Shown one piece after another: positions 16,525 through 24,967 of a stretch of DNA of 64,000 nucleotides. The stretch covers positions 1 through 64,000 of the forward strand of contig NZ_BCQG01000005.1 in NCBI RefSeq assembly GCF_001544315.1, in the 5' to 3' direction. This DNA comes from Geobacillus jurassicus NBRC 107829. Its GTDB lineage: Bacteria > Bacillota > Bacilli > Bacillales > Anoxybacillaceae. How positions within the stretch are numbered: the stretch's first letter is position 1; every line of letters starts with the position of its first letter. Both the position numbers and the translations under genes were made by a program. The notes under the pieces are model-generated. The model worked only from the letters and a program-made list of their open reading frames with translations, did no database searches and was not told the DNA's origin.

Positions 16525-17021
16525 GGCGACACCACGATGCGGCGATCTTGATCTCCTTGGTCAAATACGATGCCGTCATGTTTGTATTTTTTCAAAATGA
16601 AATGAGTTGTCGTCGAAATGACGGAATCGAGCGTTGACAGCTTCTCGGAAACAAATTGAGCGATTTCCGCCATCGATCGCCCTTCGATCACGACCGACAA
16701 ATCATATGCACCGGACATTAAGTAGACGGATTTCACTTCCGGGAACCGGTAAATGCGCTCCGCTACCTCATCAAAGCCGACGCCGCGCTTCGGAGTCACC
16801 TTGACATCGATCATCGCCGTCACCCCTTCGCGGCCGTCCGCCTTCCGCCAGTCAATGAGCGCCGTATATTGGACGATCACTTTCGCCTCTTCCAGCTTTT
16901 TGACGAGCACTTCCGTTTCCTCGACCGGCAAATCGACCATCTTCGCCAGCACATCGATCGGCGTTCGCGCGTCTTTTTCCAATATTTCGATAATTTCCAG
17001 CTCTTTATCGCTCAGTTTCAC
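16521..17021 (-). CDS. alaR: Lrp/AsnC-family regulator of alaT
   Basis: 166 residues: an N-terminal helix-turn-helix (about 1-60, EIIEILEKDARTPIDVLAKM) and a C-terminal RAM/ACT-like effector domain (about 70-150, with VKSVYLMSGAYDLSVVIEG). GTG 17021 has GGAGGGA six bases before it; the upstream ATG at 17057 is less likely. First gene of the two-gene alaR-alaT operon; positive control of alaT is known in B. subtilis. Confidence 0.9.
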   Translation of the reverse strand: MKLSDKELEIIEILEKDARTPIDVLAKMVDLPVEETEVLVKKLEEAKVIVQYTALIDWRKADGREGVTAMIDVKVTPKRGVGFDEVAERIYRFPEVKSVYLMSGAYDLSVVIEGRSMAEIAQFVSEKLSTLDSVISTTTHFILKKYKHDGIVFDQGDQDRRIVVSP

Positions 17022-17080
17022 ACAACATCCCTCCATTTGATCGGTCGGTTTCGCCAAGCCGGCGCCCCCGCTGCCGGGCG

Positions 17081-17347
17081 TTATGACGGGAGCGGACAGG
17101 ACGCCGTTTGCTTCAGCTCAAGCAGCCGGCGGGCGAGTTTTAGGCAGTGGGGAAAAGGAATCAGCTCGTCAAAGGCGAATTCATATATGGACTGAATGCG
17201 GGCGGCCAACGTGCGGGCGTCTTCCGTATCATACACCGCCTGGAGCACGCTGGCCGCCTCGACGTCGTAGGCGTCTTTTCCAAGGCCAAACGGATCCCAG
17301 GCGCCGATCGTCTCAAGAAGAAGCCGATTCAACTGTTGTCCGTCCAT
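17081..17347 (-). CDS. yugE: DUF1871-family protein (YugE)
   Basis: 88 residues, acidic and helical, with IGAWDPFGLGKDAYDVEAA and IQSIYEFAFDELIPF as characteristic blocks. Function unknown. ATG 17347 follows AAGGTGG. The open frame to 17458 overlaps the start of divergent patB and is not adopted. Confidence 0.8.
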   Translation of the reverse strand: MDGQQLNRLLLETIGAWDPFGLGKDAYDVEAASVLQAVYDTEDARTLAARIQSIYEFAFDELIPFPHCLKLARRLLELKQTASCPLPS

Positions 17348-17435
17348 GTCGCCGCCATCCACCTTCTTTCTTGATGCTATGATATAACCAATTATAAGCC
17401 ATCGATTCGAAAAAAAGAAGGGAGAAGATGCAACC

Positions 17436-18596
17436 ATGTTTCCGTTTGACCGCGTCATCGACCGCCGAGGTACGCTCTCAGTGAAATGGGATGATGTCCA
17501 TCGGGTGTTCGGCTGCGAAGACGTATGGCCGATGTGGGTCGCCGATATGGATTTTCCCGCGCCAAAAGAAGTGCAAGAAGCGCTGCAGATCCGAATCGAA
17601 CACGGCGTGTTCGGCTACACCGTCATTCCCGATTCACTCAAAGAAGCGGTGTGTCAATGGCTTGAACGCCGTCATGACTGGACGATCGATCCGTCTTGGC
17701 TCGTGTTTGCCCACGGCGTTGTGCCGGCGGTCGCCGCCGCCATCGAAGCGTTTTCTGAACCGGGGGACCGCGTCATCGTTTTTTCCCCGGTCTACCGGCC
17801 GCTGTTTGATCTCGTCCGCCGCCATGACCGCACGCTCATATTCAGCCCGCTTCGCTTGACGGAAAACAACTACGCCATCGATTGGGACGACTTGGAGGGG
17901 AAGCTGCCCGGCGCTAGGCTTCTCATCCTTTGCCATCCGCACAACCCAGGGGGCAAATCATGGACAAAAGAAGAGCTCAAACGGCTTGGGGAACTTTGTT
18001 TGAAACACGGCGTCTTCGTCCTTTCCGACGAAATTCACGCCGATTTAACGTTTCCGCCAGCCAAACACACGCCGTTCGCCTCGCTTCATCCGGAGCTGGC
18101 CGCGCAAAGCGCGACGTTCCGCGCGCCGACGAAAACGTTCAACCTCGCCGGCTTGCAGGCGGCGGAAGTCATCATTCCCGATGAATCGCGGCGCCGGGCG
18201 TTCCGCCGCGTTCAGCAGCGGCACGGTTTTTTTACATTGAATACGTTCGCCATCATCGGAGCGGAAGCGGCCTATCGCCATGGCGAGCCGTGGCTTGACG
18301 CCTTGCTCGATTACTTGCGGCAAAACATCGACATGACCATCGCCTATTTGGCGGACAAGCTGCCGCAGCTTCGCCCCGTCCGTCCGCAAGCGACGTATCT
18401 CGTCTGGATCGACTGCCGCGGCCTTGGTCTCCCTGGGGCGGAGCTGAAGCGGCTGCTTCTTGAAAAAGGAAAAATCGCCGTCGAGTTCGGCAGCAAATTC
18501 GGCGAGGAAGGAAGCGGCTTCATCCGTTTGAATATCGCCTGCCCGCGCCCGACGCTCGAAGAAGGGCTGCGGCGGCTGGCGATGGCATTGCACTAA
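17436..18596 (+). CDS. patB: PatB/MalY-type C-S beta-lyase aminotransferase
   Basis: 386 residues of the class I/II PLP fold, MalY/PatB branch (cystathionine beta-lyase-like). Visible are the N-terminal VWPMWVADMDFP, CHPHNPGG, SDEIHADL and the PLP lysine K233 in APTKTFNLAGL. These enzymes cleave C-S bonds of cystathionine or cysteine conjugates. ATG 17436 follows GAAGGGAGAAG. Synteny with yugE supports the PatB assignment. Confidence 0.93.
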   Translation: MFPFDRVIDRRGTLSVKWDDVHRVFGCEDVWPMWVADMDFPAPKEVQEALQIRIEHGVFGYTVIPDSLKEAVCQWLERRHDWTIDPSWLVFAHGVVPAVAAAIEAFSEPGDRVIVFSPVYRPLFDLVRRHDRTLIFSPLRLTENNYAIDWDDLEGKLPGARLLILCHPHNPGGKSWTKEELKRLGELCLKHGVFVLSDEIHADLTFPPAKHTPFASLHPELAAQSATFRAPTKTFNLAGLQAAEVIIPDESRRRAFRRVQQRHGFFTLNTFAIIGAEAAYRHGEPWLDALLDYLRQNIDMTIAYLADKLPQLRPVRPQATYLVWIDCRGLGLPGAELKRLLLEKGKIAVEFGSKFGEEGSGFIRLNIACPRPTLEEGLRRLAMALH

Positions 18597-18642
18597 AATC
18601 AAAGAAAGGCCGCACCGGTCGGCCGCTGCGTTGTGCCAAAAA

Positions 18643-18680
18643 CGTGAAACAGGGGCTCTCGCGAGAGCCCCTGTTTCACG
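18643..18680 (-). terminator. Perfect 38-bp palindrome ending sodC
   Basis: Two 19-base arms (CGTGAAACAGGGGCTCTCG and its exact complement) meet without a loop. On the minus strand a TTTTT follows directly. The sodC stop codon (18676-18678) is inside the palindrome. It may also stop readthrough from patB. Confidence 0.85.
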
Positions 18681-19200
18681 ACGATTTGATTTCCCCGCAG
18701 GCGATCCGTCCGCCCGCATCTCCGGCCGGCTGGGTCATGCCGTCGTCTTTCTTGGCATGAATGACGATCGACGTTCCGTCTTTTGTGAGCAGCGAACCTT
18801 TTTCTCCTTCTTTCAGCGTCACGTGGGGCGCTGTCAGCTCTACATGGACCGTGCCGTCATCGTTCACAATAATGTTCGGCAAATCGCCGGCATGCGCCCC
18901 TTCCGGATGGAGAAGGCCATGCTTTTTCCCGTCCGGATTGTAATGACCGCCGGCCGACTGGAAATCAGGCGGCTTGCAGCTTCCCTTTTCATGGATGTGA
19001 ATGGCGTGCTCCCCCGGCGGGAGGCCTTCCAAATCAAGCTTCAGCCGCACCCCTTCCGCTTGCTCCGTCAGCGCGATCGTACCGATCGAGTCGCCGTCCG
19101 CATTGATCATCTCCACCGTCCGGCTCGTTCCACCCTCTTGGCTGCAGCCGGACAAGATGAGCACCGCAGCGAAAAGGATTCCATATGTTCCCCGCAACAC
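18676..19200 (-). CDS. sodC: Cu/Zn superoxide dismutase, lipoprotein
   Basis: 174 residues. A signal peptide ends in the lipobox LSGC (C19), so the enzyme should be lipid-anchored outside the membrane. All ligands can be placed: copper H68, H70, H86, H148; zinc H86, H94, H103, D106; the disulfide pair C75-C168; and active-site arginine R165. B. subtilis YojM lacks part of this copper site, so this copy looks catalytically complete. GTG 19200 follows GGAGGGA; the upstream ATG at 19233 is disfavoured. Confidence 0.93.
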   Translation of the reverse strand: MLRGTYGILFAAVLILSGCSQEGGTSRTVEMINADGDSIGTIALTEQAEGVRLKLDLEGLPPGEHAIHIHEKGSCKPPDFQSAGGHYNPDGKKHGLLHPEGAHAGDLPNIIVNDDGTVHVELTAPHVTLKEGEKGSLLTKDGTSIVIHAKKDDGMTQPAGDAGGRIACGEIKSS

Positions 19201-19257
19201 CGAACTCCCTCCAGCATAACATGTGTTATCCACCAGTATTGCCGGAGGAAGGCTGGT

Positions 19258-19473
19258 TTATACCCCCGGCGGCTGCCCAGACTCGTCCCTTTTTTCAAGC
19301 AGCTGTTCTTCAAGCCGCTTCGCTTCCTTCTCCTGCCGCCGGGAAATGACGATGATGAGCCGCATCGTGAACACCGCCATCAAGAAGAAGACGGCAAACG
19401 AAATCGCCGCGGGAATGTATTCGCGTTTGTCTTCCGGGAAGTATAAAAACAAATTCAACACCGATGGCCACAT
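19258..19473 (-). CDS. Single-pass small membrane protein, unknown
   Basis: About 71 residues from ATG 19473: a membrane helix (IPAAISFAVFFLMAVFTMRLIIVI) is split here into IPAAISFAVFFLM and AVFTMRLIIVI, followed by a charged coiled-coil-like segment (RRQEKEAKRLEEQLLEKRDE). An AAAGGTT-type ribosome binding site precedes the start. It lies between kapD and sodC in the same direction. No family recognised. Confidence 0.6.
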   Translation of the reverse strand: MWPSVLNLFLYFPEDKREYIPAAISFAVFFLMAVFTMRLIIVISRRQEKEAKRLEEQLLEKRDESGQPPGV

Positions 19474-19521
19474 CACGAAAACAACCTTTCTGCCGCAAAA
19501 TTGTCCATTCCCATTATAGCA

Positions 19522-19552
19522 CAAAAAAGCCGCTGCCAACGCAGCCGGCTAT
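19522..19552 (-). terminator. Terminator of kapD
   Basis: AGCCGCTGC and GCAGCCGGCT arms around CAAC, followed on the minus strand by TTTTTT. Confidence 0.75.
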
Positions 19553-20169
19553 AAAGCGAATTTTTTCCGCAGCTGGGTCAAATCGATCCGTTCCCCGATC
19601 GTCGGCGGTTTCGTTTTCGCCAAATATTTTTTATCGTTTTCCACCAGCCGGAAAATCGTATACGCGGTGAACGCATCATCGAGCGCGCAATGGGCTTTTC
19701 CAACCGCTTCATTGCCGTACTCTTGCACCGCCTTGCGCAATCCGGTTTGATTTTTGTTGCCGAAAAACCGCTTATACTCCATGGCTAAATCACGGTGCTC
19801 GCCAGTGAATGGGAATTCCACTTGCGCCGATTGGCAGTTTTCCCGCAGCACTTTCATATCCATGCTTCCCCACGTAATAACGGTCGTCGGGCGTTCACGG
19901 TCATATTGCCGAAGCAAAGAAACCAACTCATAAAAACTCATTCCGCGGTCAATTTGCTCTTGTGTGATATTGAGAAACGACTTGCACCGTTCGGTGAGCT
20001 GCGGAAAGCGGAGCGGCTTCACGTAAGAAGAAAATTGACCTATAATCTGATCATCAACGACCGCGACAAGGCCGACTTCAATGATTTCCGGACAAAACCC
20101 GTTCGGGCTCGTTTTCGTCTCCGGCATCGTAAATTCAAAGTCGAGAAACAAATATTGCGGACTGTCCAT
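19549..20169 (-). CDS. kapD: DEDDh 3'-5' exonuclease-type sporulation inhibitor KapD
   Basis: 206 residues with the complete DEDDh set: D10 and E12 (LDFEF), D104 (GSMDMKVL), H160 and D165 (HCALDDA). KapD overproduction inhibits the KinA phosphorelay pathway in B. subtilis; the fold predicts nuclease activity. ATG 20169 follows AAAGGAGGG. The B. subtilis partners kinB/kapB are not next to it here. Confidence 0.92.
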   Translation of the reverse strand: MDSPQYLFLDFEFTMPETKTSPNGFCPEIIEVGLVAVVDDQIIGQFSSYVKPLRFPQLTERCKSFLNITQEQIDRGMSFYELVSLLRQYDRERPTTVITWGSMDMKVLRENCQSAQVEFPFTGEHRDLAMEYKRFFGNKNQTGLRKAVQEYGNEAVGKAHCALDDAFTAYTIFRLVENDKKYLAKTKPPTIGERIDLTQLRKKFAL

Positions 20170-20393
20170 CGTCGCTTCCCTCCTTTCTTCCGTATGACTC
20201 CAAACCGTCTTACTATTATTATATCACTCAGAAGAGATTGTTTATTTCTTTTTTCAGAAAATGGCGAAAAAGAGGCGAATGCCGTAGGAGTCGACGGGCG
20301 CTCTGACGAAAAAGAAAGGGGTGGATCCCTTCACGGGATGGTTTTCCTCTCTCTTCCTTTTGTGATATGATCAAAACAAGGAGGACGGATGCC

Positions 20394-20840
20394 GTGAAAA
20401 ATGTCGTCATTCATCAAATCGTCACGTTCATTTTCACAGAGGACCAGCTGCGGGCGTATTGGGAAAAACAGAGGGGCGCGACGCCGTTTGGCAGGCTGGA
20501 CGATCGCGAGTACATGAAGCTGGCGGAAGACATGCTTCAACACTCGTCGCACAGCCAGCTCGAACAACATGTGCTCGGCGGCCGCTGGCGCATAAAAGAA
20601 GAAGCCGAGGGAAACGTGATCGCCGAAGACGAATCGCGCGGCGACAGGCATGTCGAGATCATTGACACCGACGCTCCAGCCGAACCGAGGCGGCGGATGT
20701 TGATCGATCGGATGCGCGAAATCGAGTGTCCGCATTGCACGTTCGCCTTTTACGTGCGACGCGCTGTCGACGGGCGCCGCGATTGGACATGCCCGTCATG
20801 TGGGACGCCTTTTCATGATACAACATCGCAGCAGAAATAA
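20394..20840 (+). CDS. Unknown protein with C-terminal zinc ribbon
   Basis: 148 residues. The N-terminal two thirds are charged and helical; the end carries ECPHC and TCPSC, a CxxC-x(20)-CxxC zinc ribbon (about 113-138). GTG 20394 is preceded by GGAGGACGG; the ATG at 20367 is upstream of that site. It stops 14 bp before the permease gene in the same direction, so the two are probably cotranscribed. Family not recognised. Confidence 0.7.
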   Translation: MKNVVIHQIVTFIFTEDQLRAYWEKQRGATPFGRLDDREYMKLAEDMLQHSSHSQLEQHVLGGRWRIKEEAEGNVIAEDESRGDRHVEIIDTDAPAEPRRRMLIDRMREIECPHCTFAFYVRRAVDGRRDWTCPSCGTPFHDTTSQQK

Positions 20841-20854
20841 GGAGGGGATCGCCA

Positions 20855-22177
20855 ATGGATCATGCCGCATCCGACGTGTCCAACGTGCAGTATGGTTTCG
20901 CCATCGCCATGTTCTTGATTACATACGCCATCATCATTTCCGAAAAAATCCACCGCGCGGTCATCGCCTTGCTCGGGGCGGCGCTCATGGTCATCTTCGG
21001 CATCGTCGACATCGAAAAAGCGTTCACCCACCATATTGAGTGGGGAACGATCACGCTGCTGATCGGAATGATGATCTTGGTCGGCATTACGAGCAAGTCC
21101 GGCTTTTTTCAATACATGGCCATTAAAGCGGCCAAGCTCGCGAAAGGCAGCCCGGTCCGCATTTTGGTGATGCTTTCACTGTTGACCGGGCTGTTGTCGG
21201 CGTTTTTGGACAACGTGACCACCGTCCTGCTCATTGTGCCGGTGACATTTTCCATTACGCGCCTGCTTCAAGTCAACCCGGTGCCGTATTTGATTTCGGA
21301 AGTGCTCTTGTCGAACATCGGCGGCACGGCGACATTGATCGGCGACCCGCCGAACATTATGATCGGTTCGGCGAACAAGCATCTCGATTTCAACGCCTTC
21401 TTGTTCAACCTGACACCGATCGTCATCGTGATCGCCATCGTCACGGTCGCCCTGCTGGCGTTTGTTTACCGCAAGCAGCTGCAAACCGATCCAAAGTTGA
21501 TTCAAAAGCTGATGGAGCTTCGCGACGCCGATTATATTCAAGATGCGAAGCTGATGCGCAAATCGGTCGCCGTGCTCGGGCTGACGATCGTCGGCTTTAT
21601 TCTTCATTCCGTCATTCATGTCGATGCGGCTGTCATCGCCATGACCGGGGCGGTCGCGCTCATGCTCATCGCCGTGCCGGAGCACGAAATTGAGGATGTC
21701 TTTCATTCGATCGAATGGGGCACGATTTTCTTTTTCGCTGGACTGTTCGTCTTGGTCGGCGGGCTCGTTGACATCGGCCTGATCAAATCATTGGCCGAAA
21801 AAACGCTCGAGGTCACCGGCGGCGATATTTCCACGGCCGCCTATTTCATCCTTTGGCTGTCCGGCATCGCTTCGGCGACGATCGACAACATCCCGTTCGT
21901 CGCCACGATGATCCCGCTCATTCAAGATATGGCCGTCGGCATGGGCTTATCCCCGGACGCCCCGCAAATCGACGTCCTTTGGTGGGCCTTGTCTCTTGGC
22001 GCCTGCCTCGGCGGGAATGGGACGCTCATCGGCGCCTCGGCGAACGTCATCGTCGCCGGCATGGCGTCGCGCGAAGGGCACGGCTTTACATACGTTGATT
22101 TTTTGAAAATCGGCGCGCCGCTGACGCTCATCGCCTTGCTTTTGTCGCACGCCTATTTATGGCTGCGCTATTTGTAG
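20855..22177 (+). CDS. ArsB/NhaD-superfamily ion permease
   Basis: 440 residues, about 11-12 membrane helices. It has the inverted-repeat hallmarks of the ion-transporter superfamily: SAFLDNVTTVLLIVPV with GGTATLIGDPPNIMIG in the first half, and ASATIDNIPFVATMIP with GGNGTLIGASANVIVAG in the second. These are the P-protein/ArsB/NhaD fingerprints. Substrate could be arsenite, Na+ or an organic anion. No arsR or arsC lies nearby, so arsenic is not assumed. ATG 20855 follows GGAGGGG. Confidence 0.9.
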   Translation: MDHAASDVSNVQYGFAIAMFLITYAIIISEKIHRAVIALLGAALMVIFGIVDIEKAFTHHIEWGTITLLIGMMILVGITSKSGFFQYMAIKAAKLAKGSPVRILVMLSLLTGLLSAFLDNVTTVLLIVPVTFSITRLLQVNPVPYLISEVLLSNIGGTATLIGDPPNIMIGSANKHLDFNAFLFNLTPIVIVIAIVTVALLAFVYRKQLQTDPKLIQKLMELRDADYIQDAKLMRKSVAVLGLTIVGFILHSVIHVDAAVIAMTGAVALMLIAVPEHEIEDVFHSIEWGTIFFFAGLFVLVGGLVDIGLIKSLAEKTLEVTGGDISTAAYFILWLSGIASATIDNIPFVATMIPLIQDMAVGMGLSPDAPQIDVLWWALSLGACLGGNGTLIGASANVIVAGMASREGHGFTYVDFLKIGAPLTLIALLLSHAYLWLRYL

Positions 22178-22202
22178 CGCCACGCCTGCGCGGACGCAGA
22201 AA

Positions 22203-22240
22203 AAAGGAGCGAAACCGAATGAAGGTTTCGCTCCTTTTTT
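22203..22240 (+). terminator. Terminator of the permease gene
   Basis: AAGGAGCGAAACC and GGTTTCGCTCCTT form a 13-bp stem followed by TTTT. Confidence 0.92.
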
Positions 22241-22297
22241 GATATTCGCACATATCGTATTATCGATTCCATTTTTGTAAAGGAGGCTCAAGCGGCC

Positions 22298-22648
22298 ATG
22301 TTCGCTCATTTCCCGCGGATGCCGGCCAGCCCGTATCCCCCGATCGACCCGGCGCTCTTTTCCCAGTCCGCCGCCACGGCGCAGGCGCTGATGAACGATG
22401 CCGCCGCCGTTTTGAAAAAACTCGCCGAATCGCGCTCGTTCGCGGCCTCAGTCATGTCGGCCGCCCAAGAAGGAAAAACGGAGGAAGTGAAACGCCTGAT
22501 CCGCTCGCTCGGCATCCGCTCCAAAACGGACGTGTATTTCAATCCCGACGGCATCCGTCTGACGCTGTCGCCGCCGCCAGGCGCGTTTCCGTGCTGCCAG
22601 CTCGTTGTCGGCTTGCGCTGGAACGTGTTTCCGCCTTTTGGCGGGTAG
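22298..22648 (+). CDS. Conserved hypothetical protein, Bacillaceae
   Basis: 116 residues. The N-terminus is Pro/Tyr-rich (MPASPYPPIDPALF), followed by helical segments (TAQALMNDAAAVLKKLAES, AAQEGKTEEVKRLIRSLGI) and a beta-rich end with VYFNPDGIRLTL. Similar proteins occur in spore formers; function unknown. ATG 22298 follows AAAGGAGG. The 365 bp downstream (22649-23014) contain no gene I can support, only a GC-rich frame at 22591-22887 without start signals and the terminator at 22912-22941. Confidence 0.65.
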   Translation: MFAHFPRMPASPYPPIDPALFSQSAATAQALMNDAAAVLKKLAESRSFAASVMSAAQEGKTEEVKRLIRSLGIRSKTDVYFNPDGIRLTLSPPPGAFPCCQLVVGLRWNVFPPFGG

Positions 22649-22911
22649 CCTTCGCCATCACGGCGGCGGGCGAAATGGGAGAAAACGGTTCGCAGGAAGC
22701 CTTCGCTTTTCGCATTCGCCGCTTTGGCCGCGGCTTGGCGATTGGCGGAAATCCGTTCAAGACGGTCGCGCCCGACGCGGCAACGCCGCTTCCAGACCAT
22801 GCACGGCGCTGGAGGCGGCGTTGTTTGCGACTTGCCGCGCCAGGCAAAGCAGGCAGACAACCCTTTTCACACACAAACGGTTCTTGATCCGGCCGCCGAC
22901 CTTAGTAAACC

Positions 22912-22941
22912 AAAAAAGACGGCGATCGTCTCATCACCGTC
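22912..22941 (-). terminator. Terminator for the small membrane gene at 23015-23191
   Basis: GACGGCGAT (22918-22926) pairs with ATCACCGTC (22933-22941) with one wobble; the minus strand then reads TTTTTT. Confidence 0.75.
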
Positions 22942-23014
22942 CAGCGCCAACGCCCCAACGAACTTGCCGGGCATCGTCGCCCGACAGCCCCTTCCGTTTC
23001 CTTTGTGCATCCGA

Positions 23015-23191
23015 TTACGTGCGTCGATAGATGACATCACCGACAATAATCGTGATCAAAGAAATCAACATCGTCAATTTGACCACCTTGTAGTCTAAAA
23101 AGCGCAGCACTTGTTCTTCAAACATGTAGACGAAAAAGAAAATGATCATCAGCACGGCAACAAACAAGACAAACTTTTTTTTTCGATTCAT
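23015..23191 (-). CDS. Small two-helix membrane protein, unknown
   Basis: 58 residues from ATG 23191, which has AAGGAGA about 11 bases upstream. Two hydrophobic segments (FVLFVAVLMIIFFFVYMF and LTMLISLITIIVGDVIY) are joined by a short charged loop. A good terminator downstream supports it being real. It lies beside the TnpB element but in unique sequence. Confidence 0.65.
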   Translation of the reverse strand: MNRKKKFVLFVAVLMIIFFFVYMFEEQVLRFLDYKVVKLTMLISLITIIVGDVIYRRT

Positions 23192-23345
23192 GGAAACCGA
23201 TTCTCCTTCATCAGAATGTATCCAATACATTGCCCGTCGTTTTGATCATATCGTCGGAAATATATACTTTTTTCAGATTGGTGCGCTTGCTGTCACTGTA
23301 GACAAAGTGATACGCGTCATATATATATTGATCATAATAATCACT

Positions 23346-23600
23346 TTGACACTCCACACGGCTAAAGCCGTGGGATTCTTGGGTCGTTCGCATCCTCATC
23401 CATTTCTGGTTCAGACAACGCCCAAGTTCAGGGGTGTGTCATCACCCCGTCCCATCGGGTTAAGATGTACCCCAATGGGCGGCGCACCTGTGACCAGTGC
23501 GCTAGGTTAGGCGCTCAAACCCGAAATCGCTTTGGCGATGTTGATCGCGCCATTCAAGTCGGCGTGGATGGTGTATCCGCACTTTTGGCATCGGAAGTGG
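23346..23600 (-). ncRNA. Putative omega-RNA (TnpB guide RNA) at the right end
   Basis: In the IS605 group the guide RNA is made from the 3' end of tnpB and the right end, and its 3' guide is the flanking DNA just outside the element. The scaffold ends in the conserved hairpin and GTGTCAA at 23346-23352. The guide would read from 23345 downward: AGTGATTATTATGATCAATA. The 5' limit of the RNA is a guess. Confidence 0.6.
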
Positions 23601-24562
23601 ATGCCGTTTCGGTTCGCTTTCTCCCGATGCCCGCATCGGCATGTTTGACTGGTGTAGGTCGGATTCACCCACTCCACCCGAATGCCCGCCATTTCGGCTT
23701 TGTAGGCAATCATCGTTTGCAGTTGATGGAACGCCCACGAATGAAGATTTCGTCCTGCTTCTTTGGCCGAAGCGGCTCGTTTCCGAATCCCCGCCAAATC
23801 TTCCATCCGAATCACGCCAACACCGTTGGCAAGGGCAAAACGGACGATTTGACGGCTGATTTTATGGTTCATATCCTTCATCCAGCGGGACTCTTTATCG
23901 CCGATTTTGCGAATCATATGGAGCTTCTTCGCTTTTCCTAATCTCCTTCGCAAAGCCGCGTATCGTCGGCGTATGAAGGCGCATTGGCTCCCTTTGAAAA
24001 ACCACGATTTCGTTCCCACGCTGGCAACGGCGATATAGCGAAGCCCAACGTCAACCCCCATCACCTTTGTTTCGTGCCGCGGCTTGGCTTCAAATGCGAC
24101 CGCGATCGCCAAGCACCATTTCTTTCGCTTTTTGTAGAGCTTGGCCGCCCCTTGTTTGGCGGTTCCATGGATCAGCCGATCCAGCCATGCTTCTTGATAG
24201 GGGCGCGTGACGACAGGCACGCCAATTCGCTTCTCCAGTGTGGGGAAGGAAACCGTGTAGAACGCTCCTTTCTTTTCCACCTTTATGTTTTGATTGTTAA
24301 AGCAACACCAAAATGTTCGGAACTTCTTTGCCTTTTGTTTTTTCTTTTGGGACTTCACTTCTCGAATCGTTTGATTCGCGATAGCAGAAGGAAACTTTTG
24401 TGACGAAAAGTCTTTGAATATCTTGCTCGTCGCTTTGTTTAATTCAGGATGATGCAATAGCCAATTCGCAAATTCTGTGTTCCATTCTGTCATTCGCTCG
24501 TACATTTCCTGCTTGGCTTTCGTTGGGTTGTGCAGTTCCAGCCTGAGTGTGATCGTGGGCAT
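23507..24562 (-). CDS. tnpB: RNA-guided nuclease TnpB
   Basis: 351 residues from ATG 24562 (AAAAGGGGGTGAATCC upstream). The split RuvC site is complete: D171 in GVDVGLRYIAVA, E254 in RMEDLAG and D335 in HADLNGA. The target-binding zinc finger has C308/C310 and C325/C328, and the N-terminal REC/wedge region is basic. No frameshift is seen, so the enzyme is probably active. TnpB cuts DNA matching the omega-RNA guide beside a short TAM, which helps retain the element. Confidence 0.93.
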   Translation of the reverse strand: MPTITLRLELHNPTKAKQEMYERMTEWNTEFANWLLHHPELNKATSKIFKDFSSQKFPSAIANQTIREVKSQKKKQKAKKFRTFWCCFNNQNIKVEKKGAFYTVSFPTLEKRIGVPVVTRPYQEAWLDRLIHGTAKQGAAKLYKKRKKWCLAIAVAFEAKPRHETKVMGVDVGLRYIAVASVGTKSWFFKGSQCAFIRRRYAALRRRLGKAKKLHMIRKIGDKESRWMKDMNHKISRQIVRFALANGVGVIRMEDLAGIRKRAASAKEAGRNLHSWAFHQLQTMIAYKAEMAGIRVEWVNPTYTSQTCRCGHREKANRNGIHFRCQKCGYTIHADLNGAINIAKAISGLSA

Positions 24563-24815
24563 GGATTCACCCCCTTTTCTTTTGAGATTCCACATAGCGT
24601 TCAGTTGTTTTCGTTCTTCGATATTGTTGTTCTATATATCAATTATATCCGTTTAACGATTATACTGCGACACTTAAAGATAAAAATGGCTGCTCGAAGC
24701 GATCCAATTAAGGATTGCCGAGCAACGCCGTCTTTCATCCCACGATTGAAACCGTGGGCTTTCAGACGTTTTTTCTGTAATACCGTATGATTTTTACTGT
24801 CGTCCAGTACGGTTT

Positions 24816-24933
24816 TATATAAGTTGCAATTTTGTTTTACATGGCATTGTTCGCTCTTCTTGTCACCTTGTCAGCTTGTCAGGTGATAAAGACGGGACAT
24901 GGAGATCGGAAATTCTTTATTGCAACTTATATA
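24816..24933. repeat. 118-bp element with perfect 15-bp terminal inverted repeats
   Basis: TATATAAGTTGCAAT (24816-24830) is exactly complementary to ATTGCAACTTATATA (24919-24933). The interior has no coding capacity. MITE-like, or an internally deleted insertion sequence; it abuts the IS982 remnant. Confidence 0.65.
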
Positions 24934-24935
24934 TA

Positions 24936-24955
24936 GTTGAGCGCTAGCGCTCAAC
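24936..24955. repeat. 20-bp perfect palindrome flanking the IS982 remnant
   Basis: GTTGAGCGCTAGCGCTCAAC, followed by TAGCAGCACCACGGG. A near copy (GTTGAGCGTTAGGGTTCAAC then TAGCACCACGAG) stands at the other side, 25374-25405, in the same orientation. They look like IS982-type end sequences. Confidence 0.6.
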
Positions 24956-24967
24956 TAGCAGCACCAC

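Larger units (their letters stand above)
23346..24775 (-). mobile_element. IS200/IS605-group element with solo TnpB (IS1341 type)
   Basis: The element carries tnpB but no tnpA. The right end (minus strand) closes with a hairpin CCACGGCTTTAGCCGTG and then GGAGTGTCAA at 23346-23355, like the right ends of ISDra2-type elements. The left end has the hairpin CCCACGGTTTCAATCGTGGG around 24738-24758; the exact left border (24760-24785) is uncertain. Such elements need a TnpA in trans to move. Confidence 0.8.

Noticed and set aside
20855-22177. Calling the permease an arsenite pump (arsB)
   Set aside because: The superfamily motifs are shared by NhaD, P-protein and other anion transporters, and no ars genes are adjacent.
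22591-22887. 98-codon frame after the hypothetical gene at 22298-22648
   Set aside because: Starts inside the preceding gene without a ribosome binding site; Arg-rich low-information sequence. A decayed gene cannot be excluded.
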